NCBI GenBank assembly: GCA_023408815.1
Contig: JAEYJO010000006.1
Coordinates: forward strand, 1 to 59,198
From: Bacillota bacterium
GTDB lineage: Bacteria > Bacillota > Clostridia > Lachnospirales > Lachnospiraceae
DNA length: 59,198 bases
Direction of reading: 5' to 3'
The position numbers and the translations under genes were made by a program. Every line of letters begins with the position of its first letter. Position 1 is the stretch's first letter. The notes under the pieces are model-generated. The model was not told the DNA's origin, made no database searches, and saw only the letters and a program-made list of their open reading frames with translations. Of the stretch, positions 1 through 8,530 are shown piece by piece.

Positions 1-82
1 GGAAAGAAAAGGACTCGTGAACGGTACTGATTCAGGTTTCTGGTCACAAATATATAAAATCCCTCAATGGATAAGAAAAATA

Positions 83-106
83 GAGTTAGGATTTGCATCC
101 TAACTC
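83..106. terminator. Hairpin, possible terminator of an upstream gene
   Basis: A perfect 10-bp stem (GAGTTAGGAT with ATCCTAACTC) closes a 4-nt loop. It lies before the first gene and is followed by a weakly T-rich stretch, so it may end transcription of a gene left of the window. There is no strong T-run, so the terminator call is tentative. Confidence 0.4.
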
Positions 107-125
107 CGCTTTGTCTACGGTCTGA

Positions 126-143
126 GGTCAAGAAATCTTGACC
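126..143. promoter_or_regulatory. Inverted repeat upstream of the response regulator
   Basis: GGTCAAGA and TCTTGACC form an 8-bp perfect inverted repeat separated by only two bases, about 80 nt upstream of the response-regulator start. Its short spacer suits a dimeric protein-binding site better than a transcript hairpin, but a terminator stem for upstream transcription (a T-rich stretch follows) is also possible. Autoregulation by the downstream regulator is an inference. Confidence 0.35.
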
Positions 144-221
144 ATTTTCTAAAAACTTTTTTGGGCGTTCCATTTTGAGATAAAATATTGTAAAATGATT
201 CCAGAAACGGAGGTGATCAGG

Positions 222-908
222 ATGAAAAGGGCAAAACTCCTGCTGGTGGAAGATGAAGCCGATGTATTGGAAATCAATCGGGAATACTTTGAAGGGAAGG
301 GGTATGAAACAATCTGTGCGGCCACTCTTGCGCAGGCGCGGTTCCAAATGGAGGAACATGCCCCGGATCTGATCCTGCTGGATGTGATGATGCCGGATGG
401 CTCCGGCTTTGACTTCTGCGCCGAACTGCGGCAAAAAACGAACGCTCCCATCATCTTCCTGACGTGCAGGGATGAAAATGAGAGCGTGATAAAGGGGCTT
501 TTGCAGGGTGGAGACGATTATGTTACCAAGCCCTATGACTTGAATGTACTGAGTGCTCATGTAGCGGCACAACTCCGCAGAAACGGGGTTATGTCCGCCG
601 GGAAGATCGAGCTTCCTCCGCTGACGGTTGATTTTCTTGCGGGAGAAGCCACCTTGGACGGAAACCGTATTCCGCTTACGTTGAAAGAACTGCAGCTTCT
701 GGGCTGTTTCGCCTTGTTTGCCGGACAGCGGCTAAGCTTTGATGAAATCTACCGCCGCGCATGGGGAGAGCTGTCTCCGGGAGCGGCCGGAACCATCAAG
801 ACCCATGTGGCAAATCTCCGAAAGAAGCTGAAACTGGACGAAAACGGCTGGTTTGAGTTGGTCAGCGCAGGGAAAAGCGCGTACATTTTCAGTAAGGTGC
901 AGTATTAG
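222..908 (+). CDS. OmpR-family two-component response regulator
   Basis: The protein has 228 residues: an N-terminal receiver domain with the acidic pair near residues 10-11 (VEDEAD), the phosphoacceptor Asp54 in LLDVMMPDG and the conserved Lys in VTKPYD, then a C-terminal winged-helix DNA-binding domain. I chose ATG 222 over the upstream in-frame ATG at 195 because GGAGGTGATC sits just before 222. It is expected to act as a transcription factor controlled by phosphorylation. The convergent histidine kinase at 889-2913 is the obvious partner, although the opposite orientation is unusual for a kinase-regulator pair. The target genes cannot be read from the sequence; an inverted repeat at 126-143 is a possible autoregulatory site. 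Confidence 0.9.
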   Translation: MKRAKLLLVEDEADVLEINREYFEGKGYETICAATLAQARFQMEEHAPDLILLDVMMPDGSGFDFCAELRQKTNAPIIFLTCRDENESVIKGLLQGGDDYVTKPYDLNVLSAHVAAQLRRNGVMSAGKIELPPLTVDFLAGEATLDGNRIPLTLKELQLLGCFALFAGQRLSFDEIYRRAWGELSPGAAGTIKTHVANLRKKLKLDENGWFELVSAGKSAYIFSKVQY

Positions 909-2913
909 CTGCCGCCGCTATGGGCAGGGTGAAGAAAACAGAGGTTCCGCGCCCTTCTTCGCTTTCCAGCCAGATGGTTCCGCCGTGCTGTTCCGCGATA
1001 TGCTTGCAAATATATAATCCGAGTCCGGTGCCGGTATTTTGACCGCCGCCGGATTTTTGTTTGTGGCTGTACCGATCAAAAATATGGGGAATTCGTTCAA
1101 AGCTGATGCCGGTGCCGGTGTCCGCTACACAGACTGTTATCGTGGACGCCTCCCGCCTTGCGGACACAGTAATCAGACCATTGGCCGTAAAGCGCACCGC
1201 ATTGGAAATCAGGTTGACGATGACCTGCGAGATTCGCGCAGGATCGGCGCTGACCGCCGGAAGCCCGCTCTCAATGCGTATGCTCAGCCGGTTTTGATTC
1301 TTATTCAGTATGGGGTAATGGGTCTCCGCCGCGGCATGGATGATTTCATCCACATAGCAGCGCACCGGTTCCATGACCATGCGGCCTTCCTCCATGCGGG
1401 TCACATCCAAAATCTGCCCCACCATCAGGGAAAGACGCTCCGCCTCAGAGGAAATGAGCGTCATCCGGCGGGACACTTCTGCGCCGTCGAGCGTGTCCGG
1501 CTGCTGTGCAAGCTGCTTCGTCGTCTGCGCATAGCCGGACATTACCGTCAGCGGTGTTTTTAGTTCATGGGAGACATTTCCCAAAAACTCGGTTTTCATC
1601 CGGTTAAGAATTTCCAGCGCATTCTTTTCCGCCTCCAGCTTCTGCTCCGCTTCTTTGGCCTCCGCCAGCACCCGGTTGTTCATCAGGAACAGGGAAACCG
1701 CCTGCGCCAGTACGAATACCAGCATGGTCATTTCAGCGATGGGCGCGTTGGATCCGACAGCGAACAGATCACTGTACATGATGATGTCGGATACGGCGGC
1801 AATGTAAAATACCGCGATGCCGTATAGGGCGGCGGCTTGCTCTTTTGTCGGGCGGCGCATATTCAGGAACAGTCCGGCAATACCCGGAACAATACAGAGA
1901 ACAAGCAATATCTGATAATACTTCAGCACTGAGGTGTAGAAGAGGGAATCCCCGAACAGTACGCATACACCATAAATACAGGAGCCGATAATGGCAGTGT
2001 ATTGCGTACTCCGCAGGAACCGGCTTATGGCGTATTGTCCCAGATAAAGCGAAAGAAAAACCGTCAGCAGCACTACGCTCAGATATTCCAGCATGAACGA
2101 GAGATTCCCATTTACGGGGAAAAATGTCCATGCCTGGCTTTGCAGGCATTCCCGCATGGCCATGACAACACAGGCCAGAGCGAAATACAGAGTCACTCTT
2201 ATGCGGGAAAGCAGCAGGTAAATGCCAAACAGCAGCGCCGCTGCGCACAAAAGCGCACCAGCGACAGCGATGCCCTCAATTCTGCCGGGAACAAAAGAAT
2301 CGGAAACGTTTCCTGCTTTACACAGGCTCAGCTGGGCCAGAGACGCACCTCTTTTGGCATGATAGAACTGTGCGCTGTGGAGGATGATTTCCATTTTGCC
2401 TCCTACAGCTGCCGCGTTGAAGGTGATATTGTTTTCCCATACTTCAGTGCTCTGCTTGGTCGTGCCGGGATGACCGGCCTCCGCTGCCAGCTTGCCGTTC
2501 ACATAGACGCGCATGGCATGGCGGCCGGAGAGGGTGAAGGTCAGATCATATACATCGCTGTTATCAGGGAGCTCCAGAACAAACCGCTGGGAGAGGTAAT
2601 CGGCGCGGATTTCATCGAGGAGGCCGGTACTTCGGGAAACAGCGGTACTGACATCCTCCGGGAACAGATAGGTGCCCGGATAATAGGTAGTGCCGGGGGC
2701 GAGGTGAATGATTGAAGTGTCTGCATTAAATACTTCAGTCAGGTCATACACGCCGTTTTGCTCCGTGACCGTGATGTTGCCGGATTTCTCCGGCAGCCGG
2801 ACCAGCAGCATGATGGTAAGAACCGTAAGGAGAGCCGCCGACAGGATAAACAGCAGCTTATGTTTATGTATTGCCCTTGAAACGCGGCTGTGCGTTTTTA
2901 TTTCATCCGGCAT
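889..2913 (-). CDS. 7TMR-DISM sensor histidine kinase
   Basis: The protein has 674 residues from ATG 2913, which has a GGGAGG site 8 nt upstream; the longer ORF start at 2937 lacks one. It has a membrane segment at about residues 19-39, an extracellular sensory domain to about 210, a bundle of seven membrane helices at about 212-415, a short coiled coil, a HisKA domain with phosphoacceptor His449 (GNVSHELKTPL), and an HATPase domain with N-box NLISNAVRF and GTGLGLYICKHI. This layout is that of 7TM-DISM receptors, which often sense carbohydrates or other small ligands. The ligand here is unknown. The gene ends 20 bp inside the 3' end of the response regulator on the other strand, so the two transcripts are complementary at their ends. 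Confidence 0.9.
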   Translation of the reverse strand: MPDEIKTHSRVSRAIHKHKLLFILSAALLTVLTIMLLVRLPEKSGNITVTEQNGVYDLTEVFNADTSIIHLAPGTTYYPGTYLFPEDVSTAVSRSTGLLDEIRADYLSQRFVLELPDNSDVYDLTFTLSGRHAMRVYVNGKLAAEAGHPGTTKQSTEVWENNITFNAAAVGGKMEIILHSAQFYHAKRGASLAQLSLCKAGNVSDSFVPGRIEGIAVAGALLCAAALLFGIYLLLSRIRVTLYFALACVVMAMRECLQSQAWTFFPVNGNLSFMLEYLSVVLLTVFLSLYLGQYAISRFLRSTQYTAIIGSCIYGVCVLFGDSLFYTSVLKYYQILLVLCIVPGIAGLFLNMRRPTKEQAAALYGIAVFYIAAVSDIIMYSDLFAVGSNAPIAEMTMLVFVLAQAVSLFLMNNRVLAEAKEAEQKLEAEKNALEILNRMKTEFLGNVSHELKTPLTVMSGYAQTTKQLAQQPDTLDGAEVSRRMTLISSEAERLSLMVGQILDVTRMEEGRMVMEPVRCYVDEIIHAAAETHYPILNKNQNRLSIRIESGLPAVSADPARISQVIVNLISNAVRFTANGLITVSARREASTITVCVADTGTGISFERIPHIFDRYSHKQKSGGGQNTGTGLGLYICKHIAEQHGGTIWLESEEGRGTSVFFTLPIAAAANTAPY

Positions 2914-2947
2914 AGCGGCTTCCTCCCTTCGACACACTTTTGGGAAA

Positions 2948-2976
2948 AGTATATCATAGTTTATGAGAAGTTGTAA
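2948..2976 (-). promoter_or_regulatory. Putative promoter for the histidine kinase
   Basis: On the minus strand a -35-like TTACAA (2971-2976) and a -10-like TATACT (2948-2953) are separated by 17 bp, about 35 bp upstream of the kinase start. This is a sigma-A type match judged by eye only. Confidence 0.5.
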
Positions 2977-3015
2977 TCTAATTCACAATGAAGATATCTT
3001 TATTATGATAGTATC

Positions 3016-3073
3016 AGTCAATATTGTTTAGTAGATAAATAATATTGACTTTTTGTTTGTTTGGACATATACT
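3016..3073 (+). promoter_or_regulatory. Promoter and inverted-repeat operator of the marR-suf operon
   Basis: A sigma-A promoter is visible: -35 TTGACT at 3045-3050, 17-bp spacer, -10 TATACT at 3068-3073. A perfect 10-bp inverted repeat, AGTCAATATT (3016-3025) and AATATTGACT (3041-3050) with a 15-bp spacer, has its right arm covering the -35. Binding of a dimer here would block RNA polymerase. The first gene downstream is a MarR-type regulator, so autorepression of the whole suf operon is the simplest model. Confidence 0.65.
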
Positions 3074-3104
3074 AAAGTCGAGCAATAGAACGGGAGGTAT
3101 CGCA

Positions 3105-3635
3105 ATGAACTGTAAAGTGACAGAAAAAATATTTGAGGTATTGAATATGCTTTTGGATGAACAAAAAAAGCCCAGAGAGTATGGCGGGCAGCTATTGTAT
3201 CATTCGGAAGTTGGTTTTTTAAATGTCGTCCACAGGTTTCCGGAACTGAATGTCAGCGAAATGTCCAGCCTTTTGCGAATTACGAAAGGAGCTGTTACTC
3301 AATTTTCCATGAAGCTTTCCAAAAAAGAGCTTTTGGAGATTTATACAAAGGCCGGCAATAAGAAAGAAAAGTATTTCCGTCTGACAGAAGCAGGAGAAGA
3401 AGTTCGCAAAGAACATCTGCGTTTTCACGAGAACTCAAATAGAAGTTTGTGTAATTATTTGAAAACTTTAGATGCGGATAAAACGAAGGTAATTTTTGAT
3501 TTTTTAAGTCATTTAAAAGATTGTGTTCCGTTTTGCGAATTCGATTGCATGTGCAGCTCTGGAAATGATAAAGGAGGAGAAAACGAAAATGAGTCAAACA
3601 CTGTTGAACATAAACAATTTATATGCAACGCTTGA
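3105..3635 (+). CDS. MarR-type regulator with C-terminal Cys cluster, probable suf regulator
   Basis: The protein has 176 residues from ATG 3105, with GGGAGG upstream; the longer ORF start at 3045 overlaps the promoter. Residues 30-110 look like a MarR-family winged helix: the recognition region is about SSLLRITKGAVTQF and the wing is about KKEKYFRLTEAG. After the dimerisation helix come Cys140, Cys144, Cys148 and Cys150, spaced C-x3-C-x3-C-x-C, then a polar tail. The reading frame runs 47 bp into sufC. Standing first in the suf operon, it probably represses the operon and may sense iron-sulfur or redox state through the four cysteines. Clostridial suf operons are more often linked to Rrf2-type IscR. 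The sensing role is an inference. Confidence 0.8.
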   Translation: MNCKVTEKIFEVLNMLLDEQKKPREYGGQLLYHSEVGFLNVVHRFPELNVSEMSSLLRITKGAVTQFSMKLSKKELLEIYTKAGNKKEKYFRLTEAGEEVRKEHLRFHENSNRSLCNYLKTLDADKTKVIFDFLSHLKDCVPFCEFDCMCSSGNDKGGENENESNTVEHKQFICNA

Positions 3636-4341
3636 ATCGGGCATAGAAATCATCCGCGGACTGGATTTAACAATCGGTCTGGGCGAAACTCATGTAATTA
3701 TGGGTCCTAACGGTGCAGGGAAGTCGACGCTTGCCAATGTAATCATGGGGCATCCGGATTACTTTGTGAAGTCCGGCAGCATATGCTGGGAAGGCGAAGA
3801 TATCGTCGGTCTTGCGACAAATGAGAGGGCAAGGAAAGGCATTTTTTTATCATTTCAGACACCGGAGGAAATAGACGGTATTACTATGAGAGATTTTTTG
3901 AAGTCGGCGAAGGCGGCCGTGGAAGGAAAACCGATGCCTATGCTGGCATTTAGAAAACAGCTGGATGATACATTAGACCTGTTGCAAATGGATAAGGCTT
4001 ATGCCGATCGGTATGTAAACTTTGGCTTTTCTGGCGGTGAAAAGAAGAAAAGTGAAATTTTGCAGCTGCTGATGATGGAGACCAAACTTGCCATTCTGGA
4101 TGAAACCGACTCAGGTCTTGATGTAGATGCGGTAAAAACGGTAAGGGAAGGCATTGTTCATTACAACAATCAGGATAAGGATCATTCCCTTTTAATTATC
4201 TCCCATAGTACGAAACTGCTAAGGGATTTGCCGGTGGATTATGTTCACGTTTTGGTAAATGGTAAAATAGTCTATACCGGAGGAAAGGAACTCATACAGA
4301 AAATTGATCGAGAGGGATTTGCAGATTTTCTCCAAAAGTGA
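3589..4341 (+). CDS. sufC: SufC, Fe-S cluster assembly ATPase
   Basis: This is a 250-residue ABC-type ATPase of the SufBCD scaffold that builds iron-sulfur clusters in the cytoplasm. Visible motifs are Walker A GPNGAGKST near residue 39, the SufC-type signature FGFSGGEKKKSEILQ, Walker B LAILDETDSGLD and the switch His in IISHST. The start at ATG 3589 has AAAGGAGGA about 7 nt upstream; the longer ORF from 3523 has no such site. The gene overlaps the end of the MarR-type regulator and is followed after 11 nt by sufB, so it is co-transcribed and probably translationally coupled. Confidence 0.95.
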   Translation: MSQTLLNINNLYATLESGIEIIRGLDLTIGLGETHVIMGPNGAGKSTLANVIMGHPDYFVKSGSICWEGEDIVGLATNERARKGIFLSFQTPEEIDGITMRDFLKSAKAAVEGKPMPMLAFRKQLDDTLDLLQMDKAYADRYVNFGFSGGEKKKSEILQLLMMETKLAILDETDSGLDVDAVKTVREGIVHYNNQDKDHSLLIISHSTKLLRDLPVDYVHVLVNGKIVYTGGKELIQKIDREGFADFLQK

Positions 4342-4352
4342 GGTGAATTCGA

Positions 4353-5759
4353 TTGGAAAAGAAAAAAACTCAAATAGAAGAAGTTGAACGGAATATTTAT
4401 GACATATATGATTCGGATAGTATGGATTATCAGGTAAAAAAAGGACTTACCGAAGACATTGTGACCGAAATTTCGGAAAGTAAAAATGATCCTGCGTGGA
4501 TGCTTAAGCTTCGCAAGAATTCATTAAAGATATATAACGAAATGGAACTTCCGAAGTGGGGCCCTTCCCTGCACGAACTCGATATGGATAATATTGTAAC
4601 TTATGTGCGTCCTAAGGCATCTATGACCGATGACTGGAGAGAACTGCCGGATGATATCCGAAATACGTTTGAGCGTCTGGGTATACCGGAAGCAGAATGG
4701 AAATCTCTTTCGGGTGTAGGAGCACAATATGATTCTGAAGTAGTTTATCATAGCATGAGAGAGCAGCTGCTGGAACAAGGGGTAATTTATACGGATATGG
4801 AAACTGCTCTGCGCGAATACGAAGACATTGTAAAAGAGTATTTTATGAAGCTTCTTCCGGCAACAGAACATAAATTCATGGCCCTTCATGGCGCTGTATG
4901 GTCGGGAGGTTCTTTTGTATACGTGCCGGAGGGAGTTAAGGTAAATATGCCTTTGCAGTCATATTTTCGCCTGAATGCGCCGGGAGCCGGACAGTTCGAG
5001 CATACGCTGATCATATGCGAGAAAAATTCCAGCCTGCATTTTATCGAAGGTTGTTCCGCTCCGAGGCACAATACGATAAACCTTCATGCTGGCAGTGTGG
5101 AGCTGTATATAAAGGAAGGAGCGACACTTCGGTATTCCACCATAGAAAACTGGTCTAAAAACATGCTTAATCTGAATACGAAGCGTGCGCTTGTTGAAAA
5201 AGACGGCAAAATCGAGTGGGTTTCGGGAACGTTTGGTTCACACATCACCATGTTGTATCCGATGAGTATATTGAAAGGTGAAAACGCCAAGAGTGAGTTT
5301 ACCGGGGTCAGCTTTGCAAGCAGCAACCAGTATCTCGATACGGGGTCAAAGGTGGTTCATGCGGCGCCCAATACATCCTCTACGATTTCTTCCAAGTCTA
5401 TTTCCAAGAACGGCGGAAATACTACTTACCGCAGCTCGGTAAGCATAATGCCGCAGGCGAAGAACAGTAAATGCAGCGTCATCTGTGAGTCTCTTATGAT
5501 GGATGACAGGTCGCGTTCGGACACGATTCCTGTTATGGATGTGAGGAATGATAAGGCAGATATAGGACATGAGGCTAAAATAGGAAGAATAAGCGAAAAG
5601 TCCATATACTATCTAATGACTCGCGGATTGAGCGAAGAAGAAGCGAAGGCCCTTATTGTAAGGGGATTTGTGGAACCCGTAACAAAAGAACTGCCGCTTG
5701 AATATGCGGTGGAAATGAACCGGTTGATCGGTCTTGAACTAGAAGGAAGCATTGGATAA
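4353..5759 (+). CDS. sufB: SufB, Fe-S cluster scaffold subunit
   Basis: The protein has 468 residues, the normal SufB length, and starts at TTG 4353 behind GTGAGGTGAA. It carries the typical SufB sequences AVWSGGSFVYVPEGVKV, FIEGCSAPRHN and, near the C terminus, GHEAKIGRISE and YYLMTRGLSEEEAKALIV. SufB forms the SufBC2D scaffold on which sulfur from SufS/SufU and iron are joined into a cluster. It sits between sufC and sufD, with its stop codon upstream of the sufD ribosome binding site. Confidence 0.95.
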   Translation: MEKKKTQIEEVERNIYDIYDSDSMDYQVKKGLTEDIVTEISESKNDPAWMLKLRKNSLKIYNEMELPKWGPSLHELDMDNIVTYVRPKASMTDDWRELPDDIRNTFERLGIPEAEWKSLSGVGAQYDSEVVYHSMREQLLEQGVIYTDMETALREYEDIVKEYFMKLLPATEHKFMALHGAVWSGGSFVYVPEGVKVNMPLQSYFRLNAPGAGQFEHTLIICEKNSSLHFIEGCSAPRHNTINLHAGSVELYIKEGATLRYSTIENWSKNMLNLNTKRALVEKDGKIEWVSGTFGSHITMLYPMSILKGENAKSEFTGVSFASSNQYLDTGSKVVHAAPNTSSTISSKSISKNGGNTTYRSSVSIMPQAKNSKCSVICESLMMDDRSRSDTIPVMDVRNDKADIGHEAKIGRISEKSIYYLMTRGLSEEEAKALIVRGFVEPVTKELPLEYAVEMNRLIGLELEGSIG

Positions 5760-5772
5760 AGGAGGAAGGACG

Positions 5773-6852
5773 TTGGGAATTTCATTTGAAAACATTAATC
5801 AGCTGCAGGTGCCTACATGGAACTGGCTTAAAATAAACAGCGTTTCTCTCGATGTCGCAGAGAATGGCTTAAACAGTTATTCGAAGGAAGCCAGGCTTAC
5901 TTTACCGCCAAAAGTGCGGGCCGACCGTCTTTTTGCCGAGCCAGAATCCGCTAAGATTCCCGGTTCCATGAAACAAAACTATGATTTTATTTCGAAAAAT
6001 CACAATAGCAGCTTAGCATTGACTATCCCGGAAGGTGTCTTGCCGGACTCGCCGATTATCATAGAGTATTCTTTGGATAAAGACAACAGCTTACTGAATG
6101 ATTATATATACATCAAAGCGGAAAAGGACAGCGAGGCCACAGTGATCATAAAGTATGGCGGCGATGATTGCGAGGAGGCTTTCCACTGCGGTTTTACGTT
6201 TCTGGAGGCGGGAGAAAACGCGAAGGTTAAATTAATAAAAGTCCAGATGCTGCCTAAGAATGCCCTTCATATCGATGCGGTGGCAGTATGGTCAGATGAC
6301 CGCTCGGCCGCAGAAATCATACTGAATGAATTGGGGAGCGTACGGACAGTTGCTTCTTGCAATATCCTTCTGAAGGGAGAGCGAAGCAGCGGGAATCTGG
6401 GCGGAATATATATCGGAAAAGAGCAGGAAGAAATGGATTTCAGTTACCGCATTGAGCTGGCAGCGAAAGAAACGGAGGGAGACATAACGGTTAGAGGCAC
6501 TTTGGCGGATTCTTCCAAAAAGACGCTGAAGAGCACCCTGGATTTTATCACCGGAGCCTCCGGCTCAAAAGGAAGTGAAGAGGAAATCGTGCTTACACTC
6601 AGCGATAAAGCAATTAATCTTTCCGCGCCGCTTCTGCTCTGCGGCGAAGATGATGTGGAGGGCTCGCATGCGACTTCCACAGGAAGACCGGATCCGGGCA
6701 AGCTGCATTACCTTATGTGCAGGGGATTTGACAGAATGGAAGCGCAGCGGTTGCTGGTAGAAGCCTCTTTTACACCGCTGCTAAGTAAAATTGAGATACC
6801 GGAAATCAGACAGGAAATCAAAGAGTATATTGGAGTGAGTATTCATGGATAA
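5773..6852 (+). CDS. sufD: SufD, Fe-S cluster scaffold subunit
   Basis: The protein has 359 residues if TTG 5773 is used; AAAGGAGGA lies about 6 nt before it, whereas the upstream TTG at 5752 lies inside the end of sufB without a site. It is a SufB paralogue: the C-terminal half has the beta-helix pattern and GSHATSTGRPDPGKLHYLMCRGFD followed by AQRLLVEASF, equivalent to the SufB C terminus. It pairs with SufB and SufC in the scaffold. The stop overlaps the sufS start by 8 bp. The N-terminal region is less conserved, as is usual in this family. Confidence 0.9.
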   Translation: MGISFENINQLQVPTWNWLKINSVSLDVAENGLNSYSKEARLTLPPKVRADRLFAEPESAKIPGSMKQNYDFISKNHNSSLALTIPEGVLPDSPIIIEYSLDKDNSLLNDYIYIKAEKDSEATVIIKYGGDDCEEAFHCGFTFLEAGENAKVKLIKVQMLPKNALHIDAVAVWSDDRSAAEIILNELGSVRTVASCNILLKGERSSGNLGGIYIGKEQEEMDFSYRIELAAKETEGDITVRGTLADSSKKTLKSTLDFITGASGSKGSEEEIVLTLSDKAINLSAPLLLCGEDDVEGSHATSTGRPDPGKLHYLMCRGFDRMEAQRLLVEASFTPLLSKIEIPEIRQEIKEYIGVSIHG

Positions 6853-8074
6853 TAATTATAGAATGGATTTTCCTTTGCTGCTTACGCGTAAAGAAAAGGG
6901 CAAGAGGCTTGTATACCTGGACAGCGCGGCAACCAGCCAAAAGCCTCTTTCTGTGATAAAGGCAATAGAGGGATATTATAACAACTATACGGCAAACCCC
7001 CACAGAGGAGCCTATACTCTGAGCGAGGATGCAACAGGACTGTATGAAAAAGCAAGAGAAAAGGTGGCTCATTTTATCGGCTGCAATAATCCACAGGAAA
7101 TTGTATTTACTGCAGGGACAACTGAGTCTATTAATATGGCAGCTCTGTCATTCGGCAGAGCAAATATAAAAGAGGGCGACGAGATATTGCTTACTGTTGC
7201 CGAACATCATAGCAACCTTTTGCCCTGGCAGCGTCTTGCAAAGGAAAAAAATGCGGTTTTGCACTATGTATATGGAGACGAACAAGGACAGATACCCCTT
7301 AGGGAATGGGAAGAAAAAATAAACAGCCGGACAAAAATTGTGGCGCTTGGGCACATATCCAATGTGCTCGGAGGGATTAATCCGGTAGAAGAGATCGCTC
7401 GTATGGCCCACAGGCATGGCGCCGTTGTCGTGCTGGACGGAGCACAGAGTGTTCCTCATATAAAAATAGATGTAAAAGAACTGGATGTAGACTTCTTTGC
7501 ATTTTCAGGGCATAAAATGCTGGCACCCGCAGGAATCGGCGTATTGTATGCAAGGAAGGAACTTCTGGACGCCATGGAGCCTCTTATGCTGGGAGGCGGG
7601 ATTGTCGAAGATGTACAGGAGCAGTCGGTGGCTTTTATGGATGCGCCGTGGAAAATGGAGGCGGGAACCCCTAATGTAGAAGGCGTGGTTGGACTTTCCG
7701 CAGCGATAGATTATTTGGATCAAGTGGGGTGGACCAATATCCATAACATAGAAAAACAGCTGCTTCAATATGCGCTGGAAAGATTAAACGGATTGAACGA
7801 AGTGGAGATTTATGGTTCCAGGCATCCGGAAAATCGGGCGGGAATCCTCTCCTTCAACGTCAAGGATGTGCATCCCCACGATGTCGCCAGCATTTTAAAC
7901 AGCTATGGGGTAGCGATTCGCGCCGGACACCATTGTGCTCAGCCGCTGATGAAGCATTTAGGTGTTTATTCGACTTGCAGGGCCAGTTTTTATCTGTATA
8001 ATACATTGGAGGATGTAGATATTTTTATAGATGCTTTATCAAAGGTAAGAGAGGTGCTTGGATATGGAACTTAG
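6845..8074 (+). CDS. sufS: SufS, cysteine desulfurase
   Basis: This is a 409-residue PLP enzyme of class V aminotransferase fold (type II cysteine desulfurase, SufS/CsdA). It removes sulfur from cysteine to give alanine and an enzyme persulfide. The PLP lysine lies in FSGHKMLAP (about residue 225), the cofactor-stacking His in AEHHSNLLPW, and the active-site Cys in RAGHHCAQPLM near residue 364. It overlaps sufD by 8 bp and sufU by 11 bp, which points to coupled translation. SufU should be its sulfur acceptor. Confidence 0.95.
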   Translation: MDNNYRMDFPLLLTRKEKGKRLVYLDSAATSQKPLSVIKAIEGYYNNYTANPHRGAYTLSEDATGLYEKAREKVAHFIGCNNPQEIVFTAGTTESINMAALSFGRANIKEGDEILLTVAEHHSNLLPWQRLAKEKNAVLHYVYGDEQGQIPLREWEEKINSRTKIVALGHISNVLGGINPVEEIARMAHRHGAVVVLDGAQSVPHIKIDVKELDVDFFAFSGHKMLAPAGIGVLYARKELLDAMEPLMLGGGIVEDVQEQSVAFMDAPWKMEAGTPNVEGVVGLSAAIDYLDQVGWTNIHNIEKQLLQYALERLNGLNEVEIYGSRHPENRAGILSFNVKDVHPHDVASILNSYGVAIRAGHHCAQPLMKHLGVYSTCRASFYLYNTLEDVDIFIDALSKVREVLGYGT

Positions 8075-8492
8075 TGAATTATATTCTGAGGTAATAAAAG
8101 AACACAGCATTTCTGCCCATAATAAAAAGCATCTGCCGCATGCAACTATTGTGATGCCCGGCAGGAATCCCAGCTGCGGAGATGAAATAGAACTTGAACT
8201 ACAGGTGGAGGATGGTATAATAAAGAATGGAGCTTTTACCGGAGTGGGATGCGCAATTTCACAGGCGTCTGTTTCGATCATGATAGATTTGGTGCGCGGC
8301 AGAACTGTGCAGGACGCCAGGCGACTGGCGGAGCTGTTTCTAAAAATGGCGCTTAGGCAGCCTCTTTTGCCCGAAGAATTGCAGGAGCTGGAAGATGCGG
8401 CTGCGTTACAGAACATTTCCGATATGCCGGCACGGGTGAAATGTGCCACTATGCCATGGCATACTCTGTTAAAAGTATTGGACAATATTTGA
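8064..8492 (+). CDS. sufU: SufU, zinc-dependent sulfurtransferase partner of SufS
   Basis: The protein has 142 residues from ATG 8064; the in-frame TTG at 8058 is less likely because AGAGGTG is best spaced for 8064. It has the three conserved SufU cysteines, in NPSCGDEIEL, GVGCAISQAS and VKCATMPW, with the Asp of CGD; in the family these bind zinc and accept the persulfide from SufS. The 18-20 residue insertion typical of SufU relative to IscU appears present between the second and third Cys. It is the last SUF component; the flavodiiron gene starts 38 nt later with no terminator visible between. Confidence 0.93.
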   Translation: MELSELYSEVIKEHSISAHNKKHLPHATIVMPGRNPSCGDEIELELQVEDGIIKNGAFTGVGCAISQASVSIMIDLVRGRTVQDARRLAELFLKMALRQPLLPEELQELEDAAALQNISDMPARVKCATMPWHTLLKVLDNI

Positions 8493-8530
8493 TAATATGC
8501 GATAAAACCTACAGAAGGAGATTACAGAAA

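Noticed and set aside
1039..2715. Long plus-strand ORFs inside the histidine kinase gene
   Set aside because: They are antisense to a gene with full kinase motifs and lack domains of their own.
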